From Spisula solida (Eukaryota; Mollusca; Bivalvia; Venerida; Mactridae), in assembly GCA_947247005.1 (NCBI GenBank), contig OX365946.1, forward strand, positions 10,176,453-10,240,452: a DNA stretch of 64,000 bases, in the 5' to 3' direction. Shown one piece after another: positions 36,968 to 51,017 of the stretch. Numbering within the stretch: the stretch's first letter is position 1; the number at the start of each line of letters is the position of its first letter. Made by a program: the position numbers and the translations under genes. Below the pieces are notes generated by a model, which saw nothing but the letters and a program-made list of their open reading frames with translations, had not been told where the DNA came from and did not search any database.

Positions 36968-37640
36968 AAATCGTTGCAGGTAATTCTTTTTTTATGCACA
37001 TATACATGTAGGGGTTGTTCATCTGTTAAAGTTTGAAAAAAATGCTGCAAAAACTGTAGAAGTTGCATCCACAAGAACTATTCACTGTATATTGTTTAGT
37101 GCATAGAAGGACAAAGGGCCATAATTCTGTCAAAAATCGTCGCAGCACAAAATCTTTCCTTTATGCACGTCTACATGTTGAGGTTGCTCATCTGTTAAAG
37201 TTTGAAGAAAATGCTGCAAAAACTGTAGGAGAAGTTGCATCCACAAGAACTGTTCACTATATATTGTATAGTGCATAAAAGTACAAAGGGCCATAATTCT
37301 GTCAAAAATCGTCGCAGCGTAAATTCTTTCCTTTATGCACATCTACATGTTGAGGTTGCTCATCTGTTAAAGTTTGAAGCAAATGCTGCAAAAACTGTAG
37401 GAGGAGTTGCGCCCACAAAAACTGTTCACTATACATGTATATTGTATAGTGCATAAAAGTACAAAGGGCCATAATTCTGTCAAAAACCGTCGCAGCGCAA
37501 ATTCTTTCCTTTATGCACATCTACATGTTGAGGTTGTTCATCTGTTAAAGTTTCAAGCAAATGCTGCAAAAACTGTAGGAGGAGTTACGTCCACAAGAAT
37601 GGGTCTATGGACGGACGGACAGACGGACGGACGTACTCAT
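36968..37640 (+). repeat. Tandem-core repeat, unit 172 bp, ending in ACGG run
   Basis: The 172-bp unit (CATCTGTTAAAGTTTGAA, CAAAGGGCCATAATTCTGTC, AATCGTCGCAGC) is repeated about 3.7 times, then GGACGGACGGACAGACGGAC follows at 37608-37630. Open frames in the array recur every 172 bases and are not genes. It sits directly after the related block at 36240. Confidence 0.75.
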
Positions 37641-38520
37641 GAGACGGTATTTGTGGGGTTTTCTTTTGTTCTTATCTGCCATGGATACCATAGATGTTCC
37701 ATTATTCCATTATATACATCAAACATGGTCAGTAAATGTCTTAAAACTGAGATATATGGTGCCAGTTGCACGCGAGGGGTGATCCACAAATACACCAAAA
37801 ACTAAAGGCAGTATTTGTTGATTACCCCTCATACATTTTTTTATTGTCATTCAGGGGTTCCATTAGCTTCTGAATCTTAATGGTCATTTTGAAACTTGAC
37901 CATAATTTTACCATTTTATAGGCAAAATACCATCACCCATGATTTTAAAAGAAGATTACCCTTCAAACCAAAATCTTGAGAGTCAAAATGTGGCTTTTTA
38001 GAAATTTCAAGGGTCAAAGCCCCTGCTCCCGAGTCAAATGGAACCTTTGATCATTTGTGTTAGCTTCCAACAATGTTATTGTTACACTATGTGTTCCAAA
38101 ATATCTATAAATACACAGTATAATGTATACATGTGTACTGTTCAATTTGGGATGTGTTGAACCAATTTGTGTAATGGCAATAAATAATAAACTGCAATAG
38201 TGTTTTTACTTATTTATTTATACATCATAAATTAATTTATACACTGTACATGCATGTACTCATGTATCCCCTCCACACACATATTTCCCAAATAACTGAA
38301 TAACAGTTTACAATTTACAGTTCATTGGTAATCAGCAAAACATTCGCCTTTGGCCATTACAAAAAACATGATAAATCATGGCAAAGACAATATTTACTAA
38401 TACAAAACGAAAAGTGAAAAAATAACAACAAAGTATGACTATTGCAAATAAAACAAACACCATGCACATGTAAGACATCTTAGATTATAACACCCTTATT
38501 ATACATCAGAGGTTAGTCAA
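37641..38520. other. Intergenic, nothing recognised
   Basis: Non-coding AT-rich DNA; no repeat unit or exon recognised apart from ACATGTA-rich words. Confidence 0.35.
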
Positions 38521-38525
38521 GTTCT

Positions 38526-38766
38526 GGGTACTGTTTTATCAAAGCACTTACGAAAATCTTAAAGTTACGCTCAAATTTAAAATCTTTATAATTCTTTGAC
38601 CACTGCAAATTGGTGAGAAAATTTGTCTTGTATGAGTTCAATAACTGAATCATTATTAGTACTGCAGCTTCATTTACCATACTTTATAATTGTAAACATG
38701 TAATAAAGAATTAAAATTTGATCGTAAGTTTACGATTTCCGTAAGTGCTTTGATAAAACAGTACCC
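38526..38766. mobile_element. MITE, copy B, intact TIRs
   Basis: GGGTACTGTTTTATCAAAGC at about 38526 is mirrored at the right end (GCTTTGATAAAACAGTACCC, ending 38766). The interior (AATTCTTTGACCACTGCAAA) matches the degraded copy at 14945-15165. The element is about 240 bp and non-coding. Confidence 0.65.
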
Positions 38767-39424
38767 TGGTGTCAGGTGGAGTATGAGACTACTACGGGTA
38801 TTATAATAGCAAGAACATCAATTTTTCAATTGATATATTAAAAGTAATCAACTAAAATCTGCAAGTTTTCACTATAATCTAAATTCATGAAGTCATTTTG
38901 AAATACTGTAACAAAGTCTACAAATAGTGCTAGCAAGAGAACCAATGATAGCCAAAGGTCGCTCACCTGATGTCATCACTCTAAGATGACCCTATTGATT
39001 CTGTGTCAGAATATCAGAGGCCAATACATGTACCATAGTGATGTTGAACAGTTTTTATGTCTATATGCGGTAACTCTGCATGAAAATATACAATGTACGT
39101 TGAAAGCAATCAGGCATTCTGTTATATAATATGGACAACTCTTGTATTACCATTCACTATGATAACCCAAGTTACCTCCCTTGTTACATATATAATATTG
39201 CATGCCTCTTGAATCCAGACTCACTCTCTGTTAAAAAAATCACTGAATAAACATAGTTAGAGCACAACTGTCTTGTAGTTCTAAGAACCCAAATAGCAAT
39301 ATTAAATGTGGTGTCAGAAAATATTCACTAATTTATATTAGTTTATAAATTATTGGACTATATTATTGTAATTTGCCATAGGAAGAAATTGTGTTTTACA
39401 GGATTATAAATTAACACGACATTC

Positions 39425-40530
39425 ATCATGGAGCTTACCAGGAGTCCCTGAGCCTAAAATGAATTGGGACTTATCAAGGTTACCTATCGAGTGGACAAAC
39501 TTTAAAGATCATATTGAACTTATCTTAAAGGGTCCGTTAAAGGATAGGACCAAAGAGAAGCAATGCTCATATTTGCTTCTGTTGATTGGACAAGCGGAAG
39601 AGTAATCCACAAGTCGTGGAATCTGACTGCGGATGACAACAAATATCTCGACAAATTGTACCAGAATTTCAAGGCTTATGTAGAGCCAAAACTGAATTCA
39701 GTATTTAAACAATACCAATTCAATAACATTGTACAAGGTGACAGTTCCCAGGAGGAATTCTTCACGAAACTACGCTTCAATGCAGGTGTCTGCAAATTCT
39801 CTGATAAAGAAGAAATGATGAGAGACAGGATAGTTTTTGGTGTCACATCGGACAAAATTAGAGAGAAGCTGTTGAGCATGGGTGACAAGCTAACATTTGA
39901 ACAAGAAATGGAAATTGCACAAAGCTACAATTATGCACAGAAAGAGTTGAGCTCTATGAATTCACAGACATGAGCTACAAGTTCAAAAACGGTGTGTCAA
40001 GTTAAGACATCATACACGGCAAAGAAGTTTCAAGCAAAGAACTCATAAAGTATGGACAAATGTACAAAATGTGGGCGCCAACACCAAAAGGACAAATGTC
40101 CAGCTAAAGGACAACAATGTCATGTGTGTAATAAGTGAAACCATTTTTCAGCACAGTATTTAAGAAGAAACGTGTACACATGATGAAAGACGACACGTCA
40201 GACCATGAGGACTTCGCGGTGGGCGCACTGGATATCAAGCAAGATCAGATATTTGCTGATATTTTGGTTAATGCTAACACTATTTCTTTTAAATTAGACA
40301 CTGGTGCTATAGTTGCAATACTCTGACTGAATCTGCACATAAATCCTTGAAACTAAAAGGTCCATTAGAGAAAACTTACTCTGTAGTGTCTGCATATAAT
40401 AATACAAAGCTCAATGTTCTGGGAAAACTCAGCCTTTAGTGCAAATATAAGGCTGTAGAAAAGAATGTTGAATTCTATGTAGTCCGTAAGTTCAGATGTC
40501 CTATACTTGGTGTGCAAACATGAGCTGGGT
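39425..40530 (+). pseudogene. Ty3/gypsy-type retrotransposon remnant: gag, zinc knuckle, protease
   Basis: A gag-like frame starts near 39455 (MNWDLSRLPIEWTNFKDHI, then LLLLIGQAEE). It shifts frame at about 39600 and continues to 39973 (DNKYLDKLYQNFKAYVEPK). A zinc-knuckle region follows at about 40050-40140 (CTKCGRQHQKDKCPA, CHVCNK). It is cut by TGA where the second knuckle should run on. An aspartic protease motif (FKLDTGA) lies at about 40290-40310, again followed by a stop. No reverse transcriptase follows, and no LTR was identified. It is a dead, truncated LTR element; the integrase piece at 47888-48262 may be from the same family. Confidence 0.65.
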
Positions 40531-40639
40531 TAAATTGATTATGAGAAAGGCTGGCATTAGTTCAACATGGAAACTTGTATCGTTAATTTATGTTTAACTG
40601 ATTTTTTAAAGGGAATTTGACTTTTTTAGATATGACTTT

Positions 40640-41322
40640 TTTAGATATATAATATTTATGTAAAGGAAAGATATCACAAAATGTCTAGGAATGAGACATA
40701 TATTTACGTAATGGCAGCTAATAGGACCACTGCATAAGAAATTTTGAGTACAATTTCTCTGTCACGTTAACTAAACAATCTATTATGTTAAGAAATGACA
40801 TCACAAAATGTTAAAATATCAACACAAGAAGCCACTGAATTCTGCCAAGAGTGTAAGCAGTTTCTACCAAAGAGATCCAATGATAGATTAATACAGGATG
40901 CCACTGATTTCTGCCAAGATTGTAAACAGTTTCTGCCAAAGAGATCCAATGATCGATCAACACAAGAAGCCACTGAATTCTGCCAAGAGTGTAAACAGTT
41001 TCTGCCAAAGAGATCCAATGATCGATCAACACAAGAAGCCGCTGATTTCTGCCAAGAGTGTAAACAGTTTCTACCAAAGAGATCCAATGATCGATCAACA
41101 CAAGACGCCACTGATTTCTGCCAAGATTGTAAACAGTTTCTGCCAAAGAGATCCAATGATAGATCAACAGAAGAGGCCACTGATTTATGCAAAGACTGCA
41201 AGCAGTTTCTGCTAAAGAGATCAAATAATCTGGATTTTGATAAACCAGAAATGGTAAGACTGTAAGGTGTGGCAGGAATTTTTTTGGAACCCATGTACAA
41301 GCGCAAATAAAAACAACAAGAC
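40640..41322 (+). pseudogene. CxxC 23-residue tandem-repeat coding segment, copy 1 (six repeats)
   Basis: A leader (MSRN..., MAANRTT) at 40681-40735 contains stops. Then an open frame at 40795-41265 carries six 69-bp repeats, each encoding a unit like ATDFCQDCKQFLPKRSNDRS with one CxxC pair. The last unit runs into NNLDFDKPEM, after which GTAAGA could be a splice donor (41252). Copies 2 (52500-53275, two repeats) and 3 (55978-56170, none) share the leader. CxxC pairs spaced 23 residues apart could in principle bind metal, but no known domain is recognised. It may be the N-terminal exon of a transposon-encoded protein such as the P-element-like relic just downstream. Confidence 0.5.
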
Positions 41323-41593
41323 TGCGTTCAATAAACGCTTATGCCCCCTGTGGAAGCCTTGTCCATAAATATGTCTAAGTCCAAAATTGTGTCAAGGTGA
41401 AGGTCAAAAGGGGTCAGGTGATACAGGTGTGTGGAGAGTGTTCATATACAACATCCATGCAAGTTTGGAAGCTTTGTAGCAAGCCATAATGATGCTAGAA
41501 GAAACGGTCAATTTGGGTTAACCAGGACGGACGGACGAACGGACAGGTGAATCACTATATGCCTCCCCATCTATCGATAGGGGGGCATAAAAA
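41323..41593 (+). mobile_element. ACGG-bearing interspersed repeat inserted in copy 1 intron
   Basis: It runs from CAAGACTGCGTTCAATAAAC to ATAGGGGGGCATAAAAAT and contains GGACGGACGGACGAACGGAC (41527-41546). The paralogous sequence at 52866-52890 runs straight from AATAAAAACAAA to GTAATGCAAAA with no insert, which defines the borders as an insertion. It is non-coding. Confidence 0.65.
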
Positions 41594-41937
41594 TAATGCA
41601 AAATATGTAAATCAAGCATTACTGTTAAAAGAGGCTGTAGAGCTTAAGTTCTATCCTTGGGTTAGATCAGGAGCTATTTTGTTAATCTTCAGTATATTTG
41701 ACGACTCTTGGTTACAGTGACTCAAACAGCATCATCTCCCTTACCAACTGAGGCACTAAGTAGAGCGCTGCCACTGCTGTATATGATAACCTCACATATA
41801 AATAAGTTAAAATATTTTTCAGAGTTCTATTAGAGTGACTTCTTCTTCAAGACCTGTCTGTCTGATTTAGTTTGTAAAGATGAACCAATTTCGCTAGAAG
41901 ATGATAGTGCTAGGGACCATAATTTGATACTCGACAA

Positions 41938-43640
41938 ATGTATAACCACAGTAGAGACGAAGACGCTGACAAATTGCGGGAGATATATGGAAACTTGAAA
42001 CAATTGTGTTCTTATCATTTCAGGGAGCATGCAGAATTTAGTTTCTTACAAACATCCAAGTTTTTATGCTACATCCGAGTGTATGAGGAGGGTAGTAATG
42101 TGCTCCCAGTAGTGAACACATGTGTGACAGTTGACAGTAATTTTATTGTCAGTGTTTTAGTTCATGGACAGAGCCTGCCAAGTGACAATGAGATTTATGC
42201 TTTAAGTCCACATTATGTGTACATCATCAGACCAAATTATGTGTTTGTTGTACCATGTTTCAACATATAAGGTGTGTGTTGGAAACAATGATGAAAAATA
42301 TCAAGACATTCTGCCAGTCTGTGCAGAAAAACGTGCTGGATATCGGGAATTATGCATGGATCAACAGTTAGATCAGTTTGGTGCTCCCTGCTAATCAGGT
42401 CCAATAGATGTGCTTGTTGCACAACCTATCTTGGGACTCTGACTAAAGCTGGTATCAGAAAGAACGTGTACCAACCCCACAAAAGAACTGGCTCAAGTCG
42501 AAAAACGGCAACCAACGACTTTCAGAATGAGAAAATCTCGATTAATTAAAACAAATGAAGCACTATGTCAACTCACTTGAGTCAGAGGTTGAAAAATTAA
42601 ATCGAAAGTTGAAAAAGAGCATTCAGGAAGAAGGAGTTTTGTTAAGGGATGAAGATAGTGATGAAATGTTTGGGCTCATGAATGACGCTGACAGTATGGT
42701 CCAGAAAACCTATCCTGTTGAAACGTCTGTGCAAAGGTTATTCTTGCAGCAACAAAAGTTGCATGCTAGTTTGAAGAACAAAAAGAGTGTGAGGTGGCAC
42801 TCAATGATAATAAAGTGGTTTATTTTGATAAGTAAGTCTTCTGCCACTTAAGATTCCCTGAGGAAAAATGGCTTCATCAACCTACCCAGTGAGCGAACAC
42901 TGCATGATTATACAAATGTGTTAACCCGTGGAACAGGATTTCATGATGATGTGATATGCAAGTTAATGGACGAAGTATCAGGCTTTAGCAGATTGTTGGT
43001 ATTCTCCAGGATGAAGTTCGAATAAGGAGTGATTAAGTGTATGACAAAAACACTGGAGAGTTGATAGGGTTTGTCGATTTGGACAATGCTGGGAATAATT
43101 TGTTAAGACATTGAGCAGTCTTTAAAAAGGAAAAAAAGAACTTTGGCAAAATATGTATTAGTTGTGATGGTGAGAGGCCTGTCCACTAAATTGAAATTCC
43201 CCAAGGCACACTTTGCAACAAATGGCTAGGTATCAGATCAATTGTTTTCAATTTAGTGGCAAGCTACAGAAATCCTTGAGATAGATGTTGGACTCACTGT
43301 GCTGTTCTCATAACTAGTTATGGAGATTCATCTTCATGGAGAAAATGGTACTACGGTGTATCAAGCCGAAAATATTTTTGTAGAGGAACAAAGATTTGTG
43401 AATTTCATTTCTGATCCACCCCAATTGTTGAAGACAACGCGGAACAATTTTTCTAATTCATATTCCCATAAAAGAACCAAAATGCTTTGGAGAAATGAGA
43501 AAGACAATTAATTTTCAATTATGGCTAATGAACAAGCTGAAACAGTGCCAAATGAGAATAATAACAACAGAGCTAATTCAGCAGAGATACTAAGCCAGTT
43601 GAGAGCACAAAGGACGGAATTGAATTCTTTACCTTTGAGA
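41938..43640 (+). pseudogene. P-element/THAP9-like transposase relic
   Basis: Fragments in order are a cysteine-containing region and linker (about 42400-42540: RTGSSRKTATNDFQNEKISI), a coiled coil (42555-42640: LESEVEKLNRKLKKSIQ), and a conserved block (about 42790-42930: SVRWHSMIIKW, NLPSERTLHDYTNVLTRGTG). An RNase-H-like region follows (about 43000-43210: DKNTGELIGFVDLDN, KYVLVVMVRGLSTKLKFP), then 43320-43510 with FISDPPQLLKTTRNNFSNSY. These blocks are characteristic of P-element-type transposases and THAP9. Frames change repeatedly and stops interrupt, so it is dead. No THAP zinc finger is seen at the N-terminus. The segment 43521-43640 (MANEQAETVPNENNN...) is a separate short frame with a SAP-like look. 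Confidence 0.6.
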
Positions 43641-44150
43641 GGACGTTAATATGGGGTAAGGGACAGGTTATTCAAGAGGCACGGAAGATGGTGTAGTGGT
43701 AGGGCCAACGACGACTAATTGTCAAGGATAGTTTGAAAAGTTTAATGGAAGTATCCTTACATTTAGGATTGTAATATGTTACTGTTCATGCGGAGGAGGA
43801 GTTATGCCTGTATTGATTTTTGTATAGCTGTGGGTAAATGTTTATTGTCACTTAACAGATGGAGGAGTATACCTGCCTGATACTTCGAGCATAGCTTTTA
43901 TTGAGAATGGATAAGTTTATGCCTATCATAAAACAATATGATTCTAGTTACAAATAAAAGATATTATGTTTAACTAGTGTGAATAAGATTAATTGCCCGT
44001 TCTTTTAAGTTCAGGTTACCCAAATGCTTTAATATATTAAACTGTTAAAAGTACATGGTTTCATGTTGTAGTAAAGAGAGTAGAATTGTGATAATTCATG
44101 TTCCGGAATGATAGGTTAGGGGAAGCAATATACCCCCTCATTAAAGATGA

Positions 44151-44466
44151 GGGACATAATTATAAGAATCTATCATGAGCTTCTATGTAAGATAAGGATA
44201 TCTCTCCCGAGGGGTCAGATTTTAACCAGGAACGAGGCTTGCCGAGTTCCTGGTTAAAATTCTGACCCTGATGGTGAGATATCCTTATCCTACATCAACT
44301 GTCTCGTGATGCATTATTTTTCTCCAATATAATTTGAGAAAATGGGACTTTATAACTTTATTTAGCTTTTATGGCAAGCCTTGTCCCTGGTTAAAATCGA
44401 CCCCTCGGGCAAGATATCCTTATCCTACATAAAAGCTCATGATGGATTCTTATATTCTCTGTCCTA
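44151..44466. mobile_element. Foldback element, about 85-bp inverted arms
   Basis: Arm 44151-44235 (GGGACATAATTATAAGAATC, AAGATAAGGATATCTCTCCC, GAGGGGTC) pairs with arm 44380-44466. An inner hairpin lies around 44233-44275 (AACCAGGAACGAGGCTTGCC with GAGTTCCTGGTT). It is a non-coding MITE-like element upstream of HECT-like copy 1. Confidence 0.55.
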
Positions 44467-44728
44467 CCAAACTATGTTCTTTACAATAATGTCCCTGTTA
44501 TTTTAGAAGAAACTTTGGAAAGGATTTTGGATTAAGTCAAAGGGAGAATAATCTGGCATGTCACTTAAACTAGTTTCTGGAGTTATTACAGGAAGTTTCA
44601 ACTGCATTGCCTCCCTTTCAAAAACAAGGCTTGTCTGCAACTTCACAACAAATCTTCTAAAATGTATACCTGATTCAATCTGATTATTTTCTGACTTATT
44701 TTATCTTAGTTTAATATGTTATTTTCAA

Positions 44729-47680
<2,952 letters not shown>

Positions 47681-47887
47681 GCACCTGAGATTTGCCTTCT
47701 TTGCGTAACTATGTTCTATATGTTGATATTATAAAACAGACTATACTACGTCATCACGCTTTACCATTTAGATATTCAATGATCATATGTTTGGGCACTT
47801 GTAAAAATAAACTAAGTCGTGGAAGCACAATCTTGTGTTGTCTCTTCTCTGCATTATTAAACTTGTCATTATAAAACATCTCTAGCT

Positions 47888-48262
47888 ACGAATTTAAGGA
47901 CTTCGCGAAAGAATGGGGATTCAAACACAAGACATCATCCTATGGTCACCCGCAGGAATAGCAAAAAAGTTAATGCAAAAAGCTAAGGACACTGGTTCAA
48001 GTCCGTACTTAGCATTTCTAGTTTATAGAAACACACCATTAGAATGTGGTTACTCTCCTAGTCACTTGCTGCTAAGTCGCAGAACAAAATCAATCATGGC
48101 GATAACAAACAAAGCCTCAAACCAATATTAGTAAATGCCGAACAAGTGCAAAAACGAATGCAACAATCTAAGCAATAACAAAAGGTATATTTTGATAAGT
48201 CAATACGACCGTTGTCAGCATTATCAGTAAGTCAATCTGTGAGTGTAAAGTTTAGAAAGTTA
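47888..48262 (+). pseudogene. Ty3/gypsy integrase C-terminal fragment
   Basis: The sequence encodes FKDFAKEWGFKHKTSS, then KKLMQKAKDTGSSPYLAFLV and YRNTPLECGYSPSHLLLSRR. It continues after a frame change with YFDKSIRPLSALSVSQSVSV. This is the end of a gypsy integrase core with the following pol C-terminus. It is truncated at both ends and stops immediately before the HECT-like exon at 48275. It may belong to the same family as the gag remnant at 39.4-40.5 kb. Confidence 0.6.
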
Positions 48263-48274
48263 TGGATTTTCCAT

Positions 48275-48512
48275 TTCAGATGGGAAGACACATATAACTC
48301 TTAAGGACGTTCTGGCATTTGCAACAGGCAGTGACCAGATCCCATATCTTGGATTGAGAGTTGATCCGTCAATAGAGTTTATAGACGGGACATATCCGCA
48401 AGCTAATACAAGTGCAATGGAATTGAAGCTTCCTTTACTCAAAGACTTTGTAACTTTCAAAGAAAGCATGGAATATGCCATCCAAAACTGTCAAGGTATT
48501 GTCATGACATAA
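48275..48512 (+). pseudogene. HECT-like ubiquitin-ligase C-lobe exon, copy 2
   Basis: An acceptor TTTCAG precedes an open exon (48280-48512) encoding KDVLAFATGSDQIPYL, DPSIEFIDGTYPQANTSAME, LKLPLLKDFVTFKES and ending QGIVMT-stop. The order matches the HECT C-lobe, where the catalytic cysteine lies in an A-x-T-C-x3-L-x-L-P context. Here the codon is AGT (Ser, 48411-48413), one base from TGT. The C-terminal GFG-like end is also altered. No upstream N-lobe exon is recognised, because integrase sequence abuts it. It is either a pseudogene or a catalytically dead relative. Confidence 0.55.
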
Positions 48513-49590
48513 ATGATTATTGTGTAGCCAACATTACAAAACATATAGTGTAGTATAACCGTATACTTTTATTCTTGTCTCAAGAACGCTTCGCTGAGAT
48601 ATTGGAGTGAAACTCTTGTGTGAAGTCATTACGCTGATTGGGGTTGAAAATGGTGTTTCAGGGGTCAAGGTTATTAGGTTACTGTTACCATGGGAGTTAT
48701 AAGGGTTGTTCTTCATTAAGCCCTAAAATATAATTTCTTTTTATGTTTTAATTTACTTTGTGTGACGTATGTTTTAAACTTGTCATGCATGTAAAGGGTC
48801 AATGATTTGTTTGCGTTATGAACATGATGAAATGCATGGTTATGTTAAATTATTTAGCTTGATACATTTCTGTTTCTAATTTTTGGTCTTGTATCTTTAG
48901 ATCTTTGGCTTTGTTCTAGTCATTTTTTTCATTAAGATTGAGATAATATGAGTGATGTACGTTAAATGATACATTTCAAGTTATAAGTTCTGTAATTTAA
49001 TTATTGAATTATCTTGTTGCTCACTATGGTAAATGTATTACAATGATATTTTTTTAAGAAGTTGGACCACTCAAAGAATTAGGTAGGGTTTCTCAAGTGT
49101 TTAAACCCTAACATATTATTTCTTTGTGTGTTTTACTTTGCTTCTTGTGATGAATGTTCTATGTTGTTTTATGCACATAAAACTATTTATGTCATTCAAC
49201 GGGTCTGCTTTCCAGGATTTTACTGGCCAGGGTCTGGTTATCCTGTACTTTACTACATACCGTATGTTGATGACGTATTTTGGTGTCAGTCAATCAATTG
49301 CTAGCTAGTCATTATTTATTTGTTTACGACGCGGAATACACACGTCCATTCAGCTTGTTTATTTATTCATTTTACACGATAATTGATAGTTATAAAGGTT
49401 GGATATTTATACATTATTCAACGTTAGTATATACTGGTTCATCTTGTATATATACATCTAGGGGTGGCAACCTAGCAGTTGGCTGCATTTTGTTGGAAAA
49501 GGTAAAAAAGCATGGACTATTTACGGTGAAGGTCATTAGGCTCTCGCGTTATTTAATCGCCCAGAGACGGGAACGTGATATAACGAGACC
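48513..49590. other. 3' flanks of duplicated HECT-like segments; no gene
   Basis: Segment 48725-48900 (TTATGAACATGATGAAATGC, TTATGTTAAATTATTTAGCT) is homologous to 47540-47680. A shorter piece around 49110-49180 (TTATTTCTTTGTGTGTTTTA) repeats the start of the same flank. This suggests two duplications and a partial third. No coding exon was seen. Confidence 0.45.
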
Positions 49591-49593
49591 AAA

Positions 49594-50562
49594 ATGGTGG
49601 CGACCACAGACATGGTGCAAAAAGTTCAGTTATTAGGGCATTCATACGTAAAGAGGTTAAAGGATTTTATTAAACATTCGAACAACACTCAGTTTGATTT
49701 AGGACTACAAGGACCTCCTCTTATTCAGTATTCGGGATTCCCAGGTGCCAAAGTGAAGGACTTAAGTGGTAAATTAGAGGTAGTGTCAGACTTTAATCCG
49801 GACATTGTAGTTTTGGTTGTCGGGACAAATGACTTATATGACGATTCAGTTAGCCCGAGGACAGTGGCAATCCATATCATGGACTTGGTGGATTCCCTGT
49901 TACATAGTCTCTATGTGTCCAAGGTGATAGTCATGCAGATCCTCCACAGACAGATTTGTGCAGGCTTCACCAGCTACCCAGTGGACCAGGCTAGTTTCAA
50001 TCCTAGAGTTGATGAACTGAACTCAATTCTTATCAACTACTTTAACCATCCAGACCATAGAAGAAGCTACTAATGGAAGCTGAAGGGATTTTAATCAGAG
50101 GAATGTAAGCGAATGAACTTTGCAAAAGACGGTTGTCACCTATCCAACACAGGCTGTCCACCTGTGACTTCCAAAAGGAAAAAGGAAATGTCAAACTCAA
50201 ACTGCCAAGATATCATTCATACCATACCGAATAACATAGTGCCGGCATCAGTTGAACGCCAGTATCAACAAATGATTAATATCTACCGGTAGATGTACAG
50301 TAATAACATAGTGCCACCATTATTAACAAGTGACGTCAGACCAACGGTCCCAATGAACTTTATAACAGCTGCCAGCACACTAATTGGACCATCGCTACAA
50401 GTACAACATCCAATTTATACCACAACAAGTGCTGGTGTTGTTCACCCTCATGTGACAGTGATGGACACAATGTCTATGTGTCTAGTGAGTGGGGGGCCAG
50501 ACGCAAGGACAGAGGTTAGCCAAGTTAATTCCCCCAGTGAATCATCATCAGTTGTAGGATGA
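49594..50562 (+). pseudogene. SGNH/GDSL-hydrolase-like frame with in-frame stops
   Basis: Frame 49594-50073 encodes VQLLGHSYVKRLKDFIKHSN (block I, GHS in place of GDS), DIVVLVVGTNDLYDD (block III, GTND) and a helical linker. After stops at 50071 and 50092 the same frame continues with FAKDGCHLSN (block V, D-x2-H), then a third stop before MYSNNIVPPLL at 50293. The SGNH residues S, N, D and H can all be placed. Such frames are common in mollusc and cnidarian genomes near transposons, and esterase domains occur in CR1-type LINE ORF1s. It is probably a transposon-derived relic; a spliced host gene cannot be excluded, but no donor is evident before the stops. Confidence 0.5.
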
Positions 50563-51017
50563 ATCTGACAGGTCACTGGAGTCAGACAAGGATATCCCTC
50601 TTCAAGGTTGTAATTTCGGCCAAGCCATTACTCAACATGGCTACAACATACTTCCAGGTAATGGTGTCCAGTTTGCGGAGCCCATAAGTATGCCTATCAT
50701 CAATCAAATTAAAAAAATCAATTTGCAAAAAGATCTGGAATAACAAATTTATTGATATGGCAGTTTTATTACCATCAAAATCCACTAACACAGCTCAATT
50801 ACATTATATTCTTCAGATGGACAGTCAGTCAAACCTTTCCATCACTCCAACCAACCGCACCCGTTGATATTTTGGCTTGTTTTAGATCATTCACCAGCAG
50901 TGCATAAGTTTGCTAGAAATGAATTATGTTTTAATTATTGATGTGCTTCATGTATTCATGTATTTTCAGTTTAAATGCCATGATGTACAAATAATTATAT
51001 ATTTTTTGTATTTTTCA

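Noticed and set aside
37063..37805. Series of frames repeating every 172 bases
   Set aside because: They are translations of a tandem repeat core, not genes.
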